Of a stretch of 64,000 nt of DNA, positions 28,630 to 37,735 are shown piece after piece. Made by a program: the position numbers and the translations under genes. The stretch covers positions 2,542,001-2,606,000 of the forward strand of contig NZ_VSWH01000001.1 of the NCBI RefSeq assembly GCF_009602705.1, written 5' to 3'. Position 1 is the stretch's first letter. Every line of letters begins with the position of its first letter. This DNA is from Chryseobacterium vaccae (lineage in GTDB: Bacteria; Bacteroidota; Bacteroidia; Flavobacteriales; Weeksellaceae). The notes under the pieces were generated by a model. It ran no database searches, had not been told where the DNA came from, and saw nothing but the letters and a program-made list of their open reading frames with translations.

Positions 28630-29667
28630 ATGAATGGAAAATTTGAAAAAGCTTTGATATTCTCAGGAGGCGGAACAAGAATGATGATCTACCTCGGAAT
28701 GTATGCTGCACTGGAAGAACTGGATATGAAACCCGATGTTCTGATCGCCACATGCGGAGGAGCTTTTGCAGCTGCGGTTATTAATGCTTTTCCTGATCAT
28801 CTTTCCCGAAAGAACTATCTGAAATCAGAGGAATATTTCCGGTTTGTAACCAATACCGTTTTAACACAGCATAAAAAACTTTCAAAAATCGGACTTTTTA
28901 CGCTGAAAAAAATACTAGACACAAGGAACGCCCCTTATATTGAAGATGTTTTCAACCGGTATCTTGTTGAAATGCATCAGGATCTATCTACAAATTTCCC
29001 CACCTTAAAAAACATTTCATTCTCAAAAGAAATCCCGACTTTAATCATCGGCTCAGAAATTCTTTTTACTCCGGAAGAAACCGGGCAACCCCGAAATAAC
29101 AGAAAACTGTATCAAAAAATAATTTTCACCGATACAGAAACCGCCGATAAAATCATTCCCGAACAGATAATTATTAATTCATCTAATTTTAAAAACAGTA
29201 CAATTACAGAACTTCCTCTGGTAAAAACAGATGTTTCTCTTCTTGAAAGTGTGAGAATCTCCGTTTCCGATATGTTTTATGTAGCTCCAGCTTTTCTTCA
29301 GGGAAAATATTTTGCCGGAGGAGCTGTTGATCTTATTCCGGTTGAACTGGCCAGACATCTCGCTAATATTGTAATCACGGAAAAAAAACAATCGTATACC
29401 CTAGCGGAAGAAGCATTAGTACGTTCCGTTTTTGGATTGAGCGGAAATAAACGTCTTTCAGAAGTCCAAAGCATGCATCCTGATTTTCAAATTGATACCC
29501 TTACCATCAAAGAGAGCCTGAAAGGACATTATCTGAAGAAAAACATCAACTGGAGTAAATTTGAAATTGGATTTTCTTTTCCACAAACGCATCAGCAGTT
29601 TAAGGAAGACATGGAAAAGCAATGGCAGTATGGTTTTGACCAGACGATGAAAAGCATGAGAAGGTAA
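28630..29667 (+). CDS. patatin-fold protein with altered catalytic residues
   Basis: A 345-residue protein with the patatin oxyanion loop SGGGTRM at 12-18. The nucleophile elbow, normally GxSxG, reads ATCGG (40-44), so Cys42 stands in place of Ser, and the usual DGG/DGA motif reads AGG at 229-231 in YFAGGAVDLIPV, so the catalytic Asp is missing. It is therefore either inactive, perhaps a lipid-binding scaffold, or works by another mechanism. It starts 3 bp after the CdsA-type gene in the same operon, which suggests a role in the same lipid. E. coli ynbABCD has no such gene. Confidence 0.8.
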   Translation: MNGKFEKALIFSGGGTRMMIYLGMYAALEELDMKPDVLIATCGGAFAAAVINAFPDHLSRKNYLKSEEYFRFVTNTVLTQHKKLSKIGLFTLKKILDTRNAPYIEDVFNRYLVEMHQDLSTNFPTLKNISFSKEIPTLIIGSEILFTPEETGQPRNNRKLYQKIIFTDTETADKIIPEQIIINSSNFKNSTITELPLVKTDVSLLESVRISVSDMFYVAPAFLQGKYFAGGAVDLIPVELARHLANIVITEKKQSYTLAEEALVRSVFGLSGNKRLSEVQSMHPDFQIDTLTIKESLKGHYLKKNINWSKFEIGFSFPQTHQQFKEDMEKQWQYGFDQTMKSMRR

Positions 29668-29742
29668 ATAGGGTTTCTCTTTTATATTTTGGCTAAAACT
29701 GTTGAAAATTTTATTTTTTTGCGAGCCAGAAACAATAAAATT

Positions 29743-29906
29743 CACGCAAAGATTTCTATTTATACCGCTGATTTTAGAGAGCAAAGAAATGCGACTTTAT
29801 CGCTGATGAAGCTAATGGTTAAAACGCTCGCTTTATCGAATCAACTTTATTGACTCTACTCTTTGCTCACTTAAAATCATATTGCCTATAAATTGGCACT
29901 TTGCGT
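29743..29906. repeat. large imperfect palindromic intergenic repeat
   Basis: The gene-free stretch 29668-30061 is dominated by this element. Its ends are ACGCAAAG (29744-29751) and CTTTGCGT (29899-29906); inner arms are 29770-29786 and 29861-29878 (GATTTTAGAGAGCAAAG against GATTTTAAGTGAGCAAAG when reversed). The two halves match over about 45 bases with gaps. A fragment of its left end recurs at 55571-55590 with 19 of 20 bases the same. It has no ORF. It splits the lipid cluster in two. Confidence 0.6.
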
Positions 29907-30061
29907 TTAAGAAAAACCTTATCTATTTATTTATCTGTTAAGGCTTATTATATCTGGTTATATAAAAATTTACACTCTTACATTTACCAAAATTTATTAA
30001 AATTCGTTGGTTTGGCAGATAAAATTTATTTTTACGTAATATTGAACATCACAAAAGGCTT

Positions 30062-30820
30062 ATGAACATTTTTATTGCAGGCGGAACTTCCGGTATAGGC
30101 TATGCGCTGGCAAGTCATTACCTTTCAAAAGGCCACTATGTAGGGGTTTGCGGAAGAGATCTGTCCAAAATACCTGAAAATAATAATGATGAGAGTTTAA
30201 AATCATTTCAGGCAGATGTTTGTGATTTAAATTCAATTTTATCCACATTGGAACTGTTTCTTGTGGATAACCATAATCTTGATATTTTCATCAACTGTGC
30301 AGGAAGCTATGCAGAAGATGTTGCCGGAAGAATTTCCTATGAAGAAGCAGAAGCAATGCTGCAAACCAACATTCTGGGAACGGTGAATGGTTTTGAAGCA
30401 GCAAGAAGAATGATGAAGGGGCAAAACAAAGGTAGTATTGCGGTTATTGCCTCTGTTTCAGGGATATTGAATTATGAAAATTCAAGTCTTTATACCAAAA
30501 CAAAACGTTCGGTGATTCAGGTTGCGGATGCCTACAGAAGAGCCTTGAAACCTTTTGGAATTTCTGTAACGACTATTGCGCCCGGCTATGTGGACACTGA
30601 AAAATTAAGACAGCTCAATCATCATGATTTGAGCAAAAAACCTTTTCTCACAGATGTTAATACTGCCGTTTCCGTAATTACCCAAGCGATAGAACGCAAA
30701 GTAAATTTCATTATTTTTCCTTCAAAAATGAAATGGATGATGAAATCCTTATCCGTTCTCCCTTCTTCGTTCCTTAATCTAATCATGTTCAGGAAAGCCA
30801 AATGGATGAAAAACGACTGA
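30062..30820 (+). CDS. SDR family NAD(P)-dependent oxidoreductase
   Basis: A 252-residue short-chain dehydrogenase. The nucleotide loop is AGGTSGIG (residues 7-14), the structural motif is NCAG, and the catalytic set is Ser in ASVSG with Tyr144 and Lys148 (YTKTK). The last 35 residues are basic and hydrophobic (SVLPSSFLNLIMF), which suggests contact with the membrane, as in 3-keto-sphinganine reductase-like and other lipid-acting SDRs. It overlaps the next gene by 19 bp. A possible weak promoter, TAATATTG, is at 30039. The substrate is unknown; a lipid ketone or alcohol is an inference from context. Confidence 0.88.
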   Translation: MNIFIAGGTSGIGYALASHYLSKGHYVGVCGRDLSKIPENNNDESLKSFQADVCDLNSILSTLELFLVDNHNLDIFINCAGSYAEDVAGRISYEEAEAMLQTNILGTVNGFEAARRMMKGQNKGSIAVIASVSGILNYENSSLYTKTKRSVIQVADAYRRALKPFGISVTTIAPGYVDTEKLRQLNHHDLSKKPFLTDVNTAVSVITQAIERKVNFIIFPSKMKWMMKSLSVLPSSFLNLIMFRKAKWMKND

Positions 30821-32103
30821 AAATAGAGCAAAAATTTTCGGCTTTTATACTTTGTGCCATTGTTTTTACAGTAGTATACAATTATACAGCCTTGCATCTT
30901 TCAAAGCAGGAAGCAATTCCTTCATTTGTTTTTGATTTTGAAAAATATATTCCGTTCCTGCCATGGACAATCATTCCTTACATGACCAGTGGATTATTTT
31001 TCGTCCTGGTATTTTTTCTTTGTAAAAATAAGGAACAGCTTACAGCTCTCACCTACAGAATACTTTTTGTAACCATTATGGCTGGGATTTGCTTCCTATT
31101 GTTCCCATTGAAATTTTCTCTGGAAAAACCTCCAACAGATCGTTTCTTACTGGGCTACCCTTTCCGGTTTTTAGAAATCTTTGATTCTCCGTTTAATCAG
31201 GCACCATCATTGCATATTGCCTATGCGTTTATTTTTTGGCCGGTTCTCAGAAACGTAAAAAAACTGCGCACTTTTTTTATGCTGTGGCTCCTCTTGCTTG
31301 GACTTTCTACCCTTACCACATATCAGCATCATTTTATTGATATCCTATCAGGATCAGTTCTTGCTCATTTCAGTTTTATCCTCTTTCCCTATCGTAAAAA
31401 TGATTTTCGATACCGGAACTTCCAAATCGCCAATTTTTATTTTCTGTCGGGATGGATCATGGCTTCAGCAGCATTCATACTCTACAAAAACTCTGGTGCT
31501 ACAGGATTGCTGATACTTTGGCCTGCTATTATGTCAATTGTAATAGGTTATCATTATCAAAAAAATACTGTCCGCTTTTTAAAAGATAAAAATGGAATTA
31601 TTTCTTTGTGGAGAAAAGTTTTTTACGCTCCATACCTTATGATATACTGGGTATTATGGAGGTTTTTCCGAAAAAACAAAAAGCCCTTACTGATTGCTCC
31701 GGGTATTTATATTTCATCAAGACCTGGTTACAAGGATCTTTCTTATTTTAACATCAACAATCACACTATAATCTACGATCTGTCTGCAGAAATGGAGGAA
31801 ATTTCTAAATTGAAAGTATTACCCGGCTATCATTCTGCTCCATTCCTGGATATTGGGATTCCTGATATTGAACAGGCCAGAACATTAATTGCAGAAATCA
31901 CAGAACATTATAAAAAACTTCCTGAAGACGGGCAAATCCTCATCCACTGTACCATGGGCTTTACCAGAAGTTCGATGGTAGGAATTCTGGTAATGAAAAA
32001 TATTTTATCTTTACCTTTAGAGGAAGCAATAACCACAATGAAAGCCCTGAATAAGAATGCTGTCATTCATCCTTATCTTCAGGAGTTTCTGAAAAAAAAT
32101 TAA
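30802..32103 (+). CDS. PAP2 phosphatase fused to dual-specificity phosphatase, YnbD type
   Basis: A 433-residue fusion. The N-terminal part is an integral membrane PAP2 domain with PSLH (135-138) and the HHFID block (176-180), where PAP2 enzymes hold their catalytic His. The C-terminal part is a dual-specificity phosphatase with HCTMGFTRS; the CX5R pair is Cys383 and Arg389. E. coli YnbD has the same two domains. Such enzymes can remove phosphate from a phosphatidyl-alcohol phosphate, as PgpP/PTPMT1-type phosphatases do in other lipids. It is followed after 3 bp by the YnbC-type gene. Confidence 0.87.
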   Translation: MDEKRLKIEQKFSAFILCAIVFTVVYNYTALHLSKQEAIPSFVFDFEKYIPFLPWTIIPYMTSGLFFVLVFFLCKNKEQLTALTYRILFVTIMAGICFLLFPLKFSLEKPPTDRFLLGYPFRFLEIFDSPFNQAPSLHIAYAFIFWPVLRNVKKLRTFFMLWLLLLGLSTLTTYQHHFIDILSGSVLAHFSFILFPYRKNDFRYRNFQIANFYFLSGWIMASAAFILYKNSGATGLLILWPAIMSIVIGYHYQKNTVRFLKDKNGIISLWRKVFYAPYLMIYWVLWRFFRKNKKPLLIAPGIYISSRPGYKDLSYFNINNHTIIYDLSAEMEEISKLKVLPGYHSAPFLDIGIPDIEQARTLIAEITEHYKKLPEDGQILIHCTMGFTRSSMVGILVMKNILSLPLEEAITTMKALNKNAVIHPYLQEFLKKN

Positions 32104-32106
32104 ATT

Positions 32107-33801
32107 ATGAACAGCGGACATTTTAAAAGTTTTGGCAACAGTCCTATTTTCTACCGTGAATGGAATTATCAGCCCGGCCAGAAAAGCATCATTATCATCC
32201 ACCGGGGACACGAGCATTCAGAAAGGCTGAATGATATTGCACAGGCTCCACAATTTTCAAAATACAATATTTTTGCCTTCGATCTTCGCGGGCACGGCCA
32301 TACAGAAACCAAAACCTCATCTGTTTTTATGGATTACGTGAGGGATCTGGACTCATTTTCCAAATTTATCATATCAGAATATGGTATCAATATCTCTGAT
32401 ATATTTATTGTCGCCAACAGTATCGGCGGGGTTGTTGCTTCAGCCTGGGCCCATGATTTTGCACCGGCTATTGCAGGAATGGCTCTTCTGGCCCCTGCTT
32501 TCAGAATTAACCTTATTGTTCCTTTAGCTAATGAAATGATCACGCTGGGAACCAAGCTTAAAAAAGGGCTAATCATTAAAAGCTATGTAAAATCTAAAAT
32601 GTTAACCCATGATCCCGTTCAGCAGAATGCCTACGATACAGATCCGCTGATCTCAAGATCTATAGACGCAGAACTTCTTATTGACCTGGCCAAAGCCGGA
32701 AAGCGCCTGGTAGAAGATGCTACAGCCATAGATACCCCAACATTGATTTTGGCTGCAGAAAAAGATCATGTGGTGTTCAATAAAGATCAGAAAATCTTCC
32801 ATGACCGCCTGGATACGGACCTGAAAAATTATGAAGTCCTGCCCGGATTCTTCCATGGTATTTTATTTGACACCGGAAAAGAAAAAGTTTATGATAAGAT
32901 CGCAGATTTTGCGGAAAAATCTTTTAGTAAAACTCAAAAATCAGCCTCTCTTTCTCCCGATCCGTTTTCATTAAAAGAATATGAAGATCTTAAAAATAAT
33001 GTAGGCAATAACCTAAATTTTAAGCTTCAGAAAATGTCTCTGGGAAAAATCGGAAATATAAGCAATGGGATGGCCATCGGTCTGAAATACGGTTTTGATT
33101 CCGGAGCTTCACTGGATTATGTTTACCAGAATCAGCCGGACGGAAAATTCGGTTTTGGTAAAATGATGGATAAGAATTACCTCAATGCCATCGGCTGGAA
33201 AGGGATCCGTATCAGAAAACAGCACCTGATTCAGCTTTTGGAACAGAACATCAAGTCTCTGAAACAGGAAGGCAGAAAGATCAAAATTCTTGACATTGCC
33301 GGCGGAACAGGAAATTATTTATTCGATATCAAAGAAAAATATCCCGATGCTGAAATCGTGATCAATGAATTTGTAAAAAGCAATATTGAGATCGGTGAAA
33401 AAGTAATTCGTGAAAAAAACTATCAGAACATCCGTTTTACCAATTTTGACTGCTTTGATCCTGAAACGTATCACCAACTGGATTTTGAACCGAATATCAC
33501 CATTATTTCCGGGATCCTAGAACTTTTTGGTGATAATGAAGCAGCTTCCAGAGCAATCCGTGGAGCGGTTTCCATTTCTGAAAAGAATTCTTTTGTTGTT
33601 TACACGGGACAGCCGTGGCATCCGCAGCTGAAAATGATTGCTTATGTTCTGAACAATCATCAGAATAAAGACTGGATCATGAGAAGGCGTTCGCAGAAGG
33701 AACTCGACAGAGTTATGGTTTACAATGGAGTACGGAAAGAGAATATGCTGATTGATGATTTTGGAATCTTTACGGTTTCCTCCGGTAAAGTTAATTTTTG
33801 A
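32107..33801 (+). CDS. alpha/beta hydrolase fused to class I methyltransferase, YnbC type
   Basis: A 564-residue fusion of two enzymes. Residues about 1-280 are an alpha/beta hydrolase of lysophospholipase type: HRGHEHSER and DLRGHGHT near the start, nucleophile elbow ANSIG with Ser105 (Gly of the usual GxSxG is Ala103), Asp in LAAEKDHVV and His in GFFHGI. Residues about 300-564 are a SAM methyltransferase with motif I DIAGGTGNY (Gly399-Gly402). The same fusion is E. coli YnbC. It is the last gene of the cluster; in E. coli the order of YnbC and YnbD is reversed. Deacylation and methylation of the lipid made here is an inference. Confidence 0.88.
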   Translation: MNSGHFKSFGNSPIFYREWNYQPGQKSIIIIHRGHEHSERLNDIAQAPQFSKYNIFAFDLRGHGHTETKTSSVFMDYVRDLDSFSKFIISEYGINISDIFIVANSIGGVVASAWAHDFAPAIAGMALLAPAFRINLIVPLANEMITLGTKLKKGLIIKSYVKSKMLTHDPVQQNAYDTDPLISRSIDAELLIDLAKAGKRLVEDATAIDTPTLILAAEKDHVVFNKDQKIFHDRLDTDLKNYEVLPGFFHGILFDTGKEKVYDKIADFAEKSFSKTQKSASLSPDPFSLKEYEDLKNNVGNNLNFKLQKMSLGKIGNISNGMAIGLKYGFDSGASLDYVYQNQPDGKFGFGKMMDKNYLNAIGWKGIRIRKQHLIQLLEQNIKSLKQEGRKIKILDIAGGTGNYLFDIKEKYPDAEIVINEFVKSNIEIGEKVIREKNYQNIRFTNFDCFDPETYHQLDFEPNITIISGILELFGDNEAASRAIRGAVSISEKNSFVVYTGQPWHPQLKMIAYVLNNHQNKDWIMRRRSQKELDRVMVYNGVRKENMLIDDFGIFTVSSGKVNF

Positions 33802-33863
33802 ATCTTTGCAGAGCCATTGATCAATGAAAATATTCCTGAATTTAATAACTTGAACAGCCCTGG

Positions 33864-33956
33864 ATTTCTCAGATGACACAGATTTTTGCGGGTATTTTTT
33901 TAATACAAAACCATAGAGATCCTCTTTATTTTTTTAACAAGAAACATCTGAGAAAT
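33864..33956. repeat. intergenic inverted repeat
   Basis: ATTTCTCAGATG (33864-33875) is repeated exactly in reverse as CATCTGAGAAAT (33945-33956). A second nested pair (GACACAGAT, ATCTGTGAG) sits beside it. There is no ORF. It lies in the convergent gap between the lipid cluster and the YceI gene (33802-34074). Confidence 0.5.
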
Positions 33957-34022
33957 TTGTGAGATCTGTGAGAGCCATCAATACGATTTGAATACCATTA
34001 AATTGAGTAATACCTCCAAATA

Positions 34023-34056
34023 AAAAAGGTTTTCCAGTTATCTGAAAAACCTTTTT
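34023..34056 (-). terminator. terminator of the YceI gene
   Basis: A 15-bp stem (34023-34037 with 34042-34056), with one G-U pair on the minus strand and a T-rich arm. It lies 19 bases after the stop at 34075 and may also serve the plus strand. Confidence 0.75.
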
Positions 34057-34074
34057 ATTAATAAGTTGTATGAA

Positions 34075-34641
34075 TTACTGTTTCACCAGCTCAAAATATA
34101 CGTTTACGTCTACATCTTTGGCAACACCTGCTCCTGTAGGATCATATTTGATGTCATAGTCAAGACGGTTAATGGTAAATTTAGACTGGATTCCCATCAC
34201 TTCTTTTCCTTTCTGGTTTTTGGTGATCCCTCCCAATGTTACCGGAACACTGATATCTTTTATCACTTCTTTAATTCTTAGTTTTCCTTTTAAAATATAC
34301 CCGTTTTTATCCTTGGTAATAGACGAGCTGAAGAATGTTATTTCCGGGTACATTTCACCATCAAAAAAATCTTTGCTCTTAAGGTGGGTATCTCTCATTT
34401 CCACACCGGTATTAATGGAATTCACCTCTACCGCAAAATTGAAAGAGGCGTTATCCAGGTTGGCTCCCTCTGTGGTTATTTTTCCACTAAATTTATCAAA
34501 ACGTCCCTGCACAAAACTGATTCCCATATGCTTGATATTGAAATTAACAGAAGAGTGCATTGGGTCCACTACCCATCCGTTCTGGGCAAATCCCACAATG
34601 CTTAACAACGTAAATACGAAGGATAAAAATACTTTTTTCAT
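34075..34641 (-). CDS. YceI family secreted protein
   Basis: A 188-residue protein with a signal peptide (MKKVFLSFVFTLLSIVGFAQ). The mature part is one YceI lipocalin-like barrel: WVVDPMHSSVNFNIKHMG at the start, MRDTHLKSKDFFD in the middle and GKLRIKEVIKDISVPV. YceI proteins bind long-chain isoprenoids or similar lipids in the periplasm. It is downstream of a small membrane protein gene (72 bp), possibly in one transcript. Confidence 0.92.
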   Translation of the reverse strand: MKKVFLSFVFTLLSIVGFAQNGWVVDPMHSSVNFNIKHMGISFVQGRFDKFSGKITTEGANLDNASFNFAVEVNSINTGVEMRDTHLKSKDFFDGEMYPEITFFSSSITKDKNGYILKGKLRIKEVIKDISVPVTLGGITKNQKGKEVMGIQSKFTINRLDYDIKYDPTGAGVAKDVDVNVYFELVKQ

Positions 34642-34713
34642 TATAATTATAATTTTACATTAATTTTATTGAGTAAAGATAAGATATAATAGAAATCTTC
34701 TGCTTGATCTATG

Positions 34714-35124
34714 TTATTTTTTAATTTTTGTTGAATTTATTTTAGAAAAAACAAAATCAAAAAGAAGGATGACAAGAAATACAATGATTGAATTCACATA
34801 CAACAGCAGGTCAATAAGACTATCATCAGTATGTTGAGTAAAATAGGCCAATGGATTTACCTGAGACCACAACAGCATCACCAGATAAAGAATTTCAAAC
34901 AGAACAGCCACTTTCCAAATGGCATCGTAGCTTCTTTTAAAGATCAGGATGGTTGCAAAGCTTATTCCACTGATGATGAGGCCTCCTACAAATACGGCAA
35001 AACCGTGTAACGTGTGACTTGAAGGCGGCATTCCTATCAGCTTCACCGATTCCCCAACCAGCCCTGTGTTCAGAAAGGTTATAATTCCTAAAATAAGAAT
35101 GCTTTTCAGTAAGATATTTTTCAT
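34714..35124 (-). CDS. small four-helix integral membrane protein, unknown
   Basis: A 136-residue protein with four hydrophobic helices (about residues 5-25, 41-62, 70-88 and 105-127) and a basic tail (KINSTKIKK). I do not recognise the family. Loops between helices 1 and 2 hold GMPPSSHTLHGF. Its place just before a YceI gene hints at a membrane partner such as the cytochrome b561-like partners of some YceI proteins, but no heme-type His pattern is clear. Confidence 0.65.
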   Translation of the reverse strand: MKNILLKSILILGIITFLNTGLVGESVKLIGMPPSSHTLHGFAVFVGGLIISGISFATILIFKRSYDAIWKVAVLFEILYLVMLLWSQVNPLAYFTQHTDDSLIDLLLYVNSIIVFLVILLFDFVFSKINSTKIKK

Positions 35125-35180
35125 TGCTGAAAATTAATTAAAATTTCAAAATCAAAATTCATTTTCTTTAACTTCGCAGT

Positions 35181-36530
35181 ATGGCAAAACTGAAAACAGC
35201 ATATTTCTGTCAAAACTGCGGAACCCAATATTCCCAATGGATGGGGCAGTGTAAAAACTGCGGGCAATGGAATACCCTGGTGGAAGAAGTCGTTGAAAAA
35301 ACGTCATCTAAAACTCCACCTTTCTCAAAATCAAAACAACACGTCATCAACATCATTGAGGTTGAAACCAGTGAAGAACCGAGAATAAAAACCCCCTCCG
35401 AGGAACTGAACCGTGTTCTGGGCGGCGGAATTGTCTTAGGTTCAGTAACTCTGATCGGAGGTGAACCGGGAATCGGTAAATCTACGCTTCTTCTGCAGCT
35501 GGCTTTGAAAATGAAGAAGAAAATTTTCTATGTTTCGGGAGAGGAAAGTGCTTCCCAGATCAAAATGAGAGCAGACAGGTTAACGGATCTTCAGAACCCG
35601 AACTGTTTTCTTTTTACAGAAACATCCCTTGAAAAGATTCTTCACGAAGCTAAAAAGCTGGAGCCGGATTTTATGATTATTGACTCTATTCAAACTCTTC
35701 AGTCTCAATTAATAGAAAGTTCGCCGGGCACTGTTTCCCAGATCCGGGAATGCTCCAATGAGATCATTAAGTTTGCGAAGGAAAACAATACTCCCGTTTT
35801 CCTGGTAGGCCATATCACCAAAGACGGTCAGATTGCCGGGCCAAAAGTACTGGAGCATATGGTAGATGTTGTTTTGAATTTCGATGGTGACAGAAACCAT
35901 CTTTTCAGACTGCTGAGAGCCAATAAAAACCGTTTTGGGTCTACTGCTGAAATCGGAATTTATGAAATGGTTTCCCAGGGATTGAAGGAAATCAAAAATC
36001 CTTCGGAAATTCTTATTACCAAAAAATTTGAAGAGCTGTCCGGCAATTCCGTTGCTGTAACTTTAGAAGGAAACCGGCCTATGCTGCTGGAAATTCAGGC
36101 TCTGGTAAGTACGGCAGTCTATGGTACTCCGCAAAGAAGTTCCACCGGATTTGATGCTAAAAGACTGAATATGCTTCTGGCTGTTCTTGAAAAGCGCGCA
36201 GGATTTCAATTGGGAGCAAAAGATGTATTTTTAAATATAACCGGAGGAATTAAGACAGATGATCCTGCATTAGATCTTGCTGTGGTGGCTTCCATCCTTT
36301 CTTCTAATGAAGATATTGCCATTTCTGAACATTATTGTTTTGCAGGAGAGATCGGGTTAAGTGGTGAAATCCGTCCTATTGCTCAGGCAGAGCAAAGAAT
36401 CACGGAAGCGGAAAAATTAGGCTACGAAAAGATTTTTGTATCCAACCTCAACAAAATTCCGAAAAGAAAATTCGGAATCAAAATAGAGGAAGTAAGTAAA
36501 ATTGAAGATTTCCACGAAAGGCTCTTCTAA
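35181..36530 (+). CDS. radA: DNA repair protein RadA (branch migration ATPase)
   Basis: A 449-residue protein that drives branch migration in recombination. A four-Cys zinc finger (C10, C13, C24, C27), a Walker A loop GGEPGIGKST (93-102), a RecA-like core with SGEES and IDSIQTL, the RadA signature KNRFG, and a C-terminal Lon-like domain without protease residues (GEIGLSGEIRP) are all present. The length fits the family. The next gene begins 12 bp after the stop. The upstream gap to the minus-strand gene is 56 bp and holds both promoters. Confidence 0.97.
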   Translation: MAKLKTAYFCQNCGTQYSQWMGQCKNCGQWNTLVEEVVEKTSSKTPPFSKSKQHVINIIEVETSEEPRIKTPSEELNRVLGGGIVLGSVTLIGGEPGIGKSTLLLQLALKMKKKIFYVSGEESASQIKMRADRLTDLQNPNCFLFTETSLEKILHEAKKLEPDFMIIDSIQTLQSQLIESSPGTVSQIRECSNEIIKFAKENNTPVFLVGHITKDGQIAGPKVLEHMVDVVLNFDGDRNHLFRLLRANKNRFGSTAEIGIYEMVSQGLKEIKNPSEILITKKFEELSGNSVAVTLEGNRPMLLEIQALVSTAVYGTPQRSSTGFDAKRLNMLLAVLEKRAGFQLGAKDVFLNITGGIKTDDPALDLAVVASILSSNEDIAISEHYCFAGEIGLSGEIRPIAQAEQRITEAEKLGYEKIFVSNLNKIPKRKFGIKIEEVSKIEDFHERLF

Positions 36531-36542
36531 TATCCGATAAAT

Positions 36543-37664
36543 ATGCTGCTCGAAAATATTCAGAAGTTTGTCCTTGTCCTGCTTTATGGCGGTCTGACTC
36601 TGCTTTCATTTACATTGCTGATCAATCCTATGAAAGCCAACAGAAAGGCCAACTTATTTTTCGGACTGTTTCTTTTATTATGGTCCAGCTATTGGGTATT
36701 GGATGTTTTACGCATCTGCGAAATTAATCCGGAGACCTGGTTTTCATTTTTCGTGTATTCCATACAGATATTTACGCCTATCTTTTTGTTTTTCAGTGTT
36801 ATATTTTTTATTAATCCGGATTATAGATTTAAGAGAACTGATCTGGTCTGCCTGATCGTTCCTTTGATCTGCTGGATATTATTATTCTGCTCAGAAGAAC
36901 ATCCGGTCATTTATCATATCGTATTATTTATCAATATAGCTCATAATCTTCCTTATATCGCCCTTATTTATTTCAGGATCAGGAAGCATCAGAAAAGAAT
37001 TGAAACCATTTCAGCTGATACGGAACCCATTGACCTGCAGTGGCTGATCAAACTGAGTTTTCTCCTTTTTATAACCATCATTATAACGGTTGGCTATGAG
37101 CTGTTCAATGCTTTTATTTATAAAATGCATCAGCACGTGGTGATGGATCTGCTTTTTTTATTTATCGTGTACAGCACGCTGTATTACGTTCTCCGTCAAA
37201 AAGAGATTTATCCTGTAAATAAAAGCCAGCGTGAAGAGCTGCTCTCTATTGAAATGGAAAGTGAAGAGGAAGAAACAATAAGAAAAAAGTTAATTTCTGA
37301 TCATGAATTTGAGATGTTGAAACAGCGGTTAACTGTTTTAATGGAAACAGAAAAGCCTTATCTGGACGGTGATCTTAATTTACTGAAACTCTCTGATATG
37401 GTTCAGATCAATGCCCATCAGCTTTCCTATCTGCTCAATAACGGCTTTCATGAAAATTTCTTTTATTTTGTTAATAAATACAGGGTACAGCACGCTAAGA
37501 AGATGCTTATTGATGACTCCAGCCAGAAATGGTCTATATTAGGAATTGCTTTTGAATCAGGCTTCAATTCAAAGACTGCTTTTAATACAATTTTTAAAAA
37601 GATGACTGATATGACACCGTCTGAATTCAGAAAACATCATGCAGATCCCCAGCCTAAATCCTGA
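36543..37664 (+). CDS. AraC family transcriptional regulator with membrane N-terminus
   Basis: A 373-residue protein with about seven hydrophobic segments in residues 8-225 and a C-terminal AraC-type double HTH at about 270-368 (LKLSDMVQINAHQLSYLLN, then WSILGIAFESGFNSKTAFN and FKKMTDMTPSEFRK). This layout means a membrane sensor that touches DNA directly. It is common in flavobacteria. It lies 12 bp after radA; the partner genes that it regulates are not evident. Confidence 0.88.
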   Translation: MLLENIQKFVLVLLYGGLTLLSFTLLINPMKANRKANLFFGLFLLLWSSYWVLDVLRICEINPETWFSFFVYSIQIFTPIFLFFSVIFFINPDYRFKRTDLVCLIVPLICWILLFCSEEHPVIYHIVLFINIAHNLPYIALIYFRIRKHQKRIETISADTEPIDLQWLIKLSFLLFITIIITVGYELFNAFIYKMHQHVVMDLLFLFIVYSTLYYVLRQKEIYPVNKSQREELLSIEMESEEEETIRKKLISDHEFEMLKQRLTVLMETEKPYLDGDLNLLKLSDMVQINAHQLSYLLNNGFHENFFYFVNKYRVQHAKKMLIDDSSQKWSILGIAFESGFNSKTAFNTIFKKMTDMTPSEFRKHHADPQPKS

Positions 37665-37735
37665 CCTTCAAATAATCTGAAATAAGGTTGATAAAATGCT
37701 CCGGATTAGTTATTTTCACAAAAGAATTTAAAATC

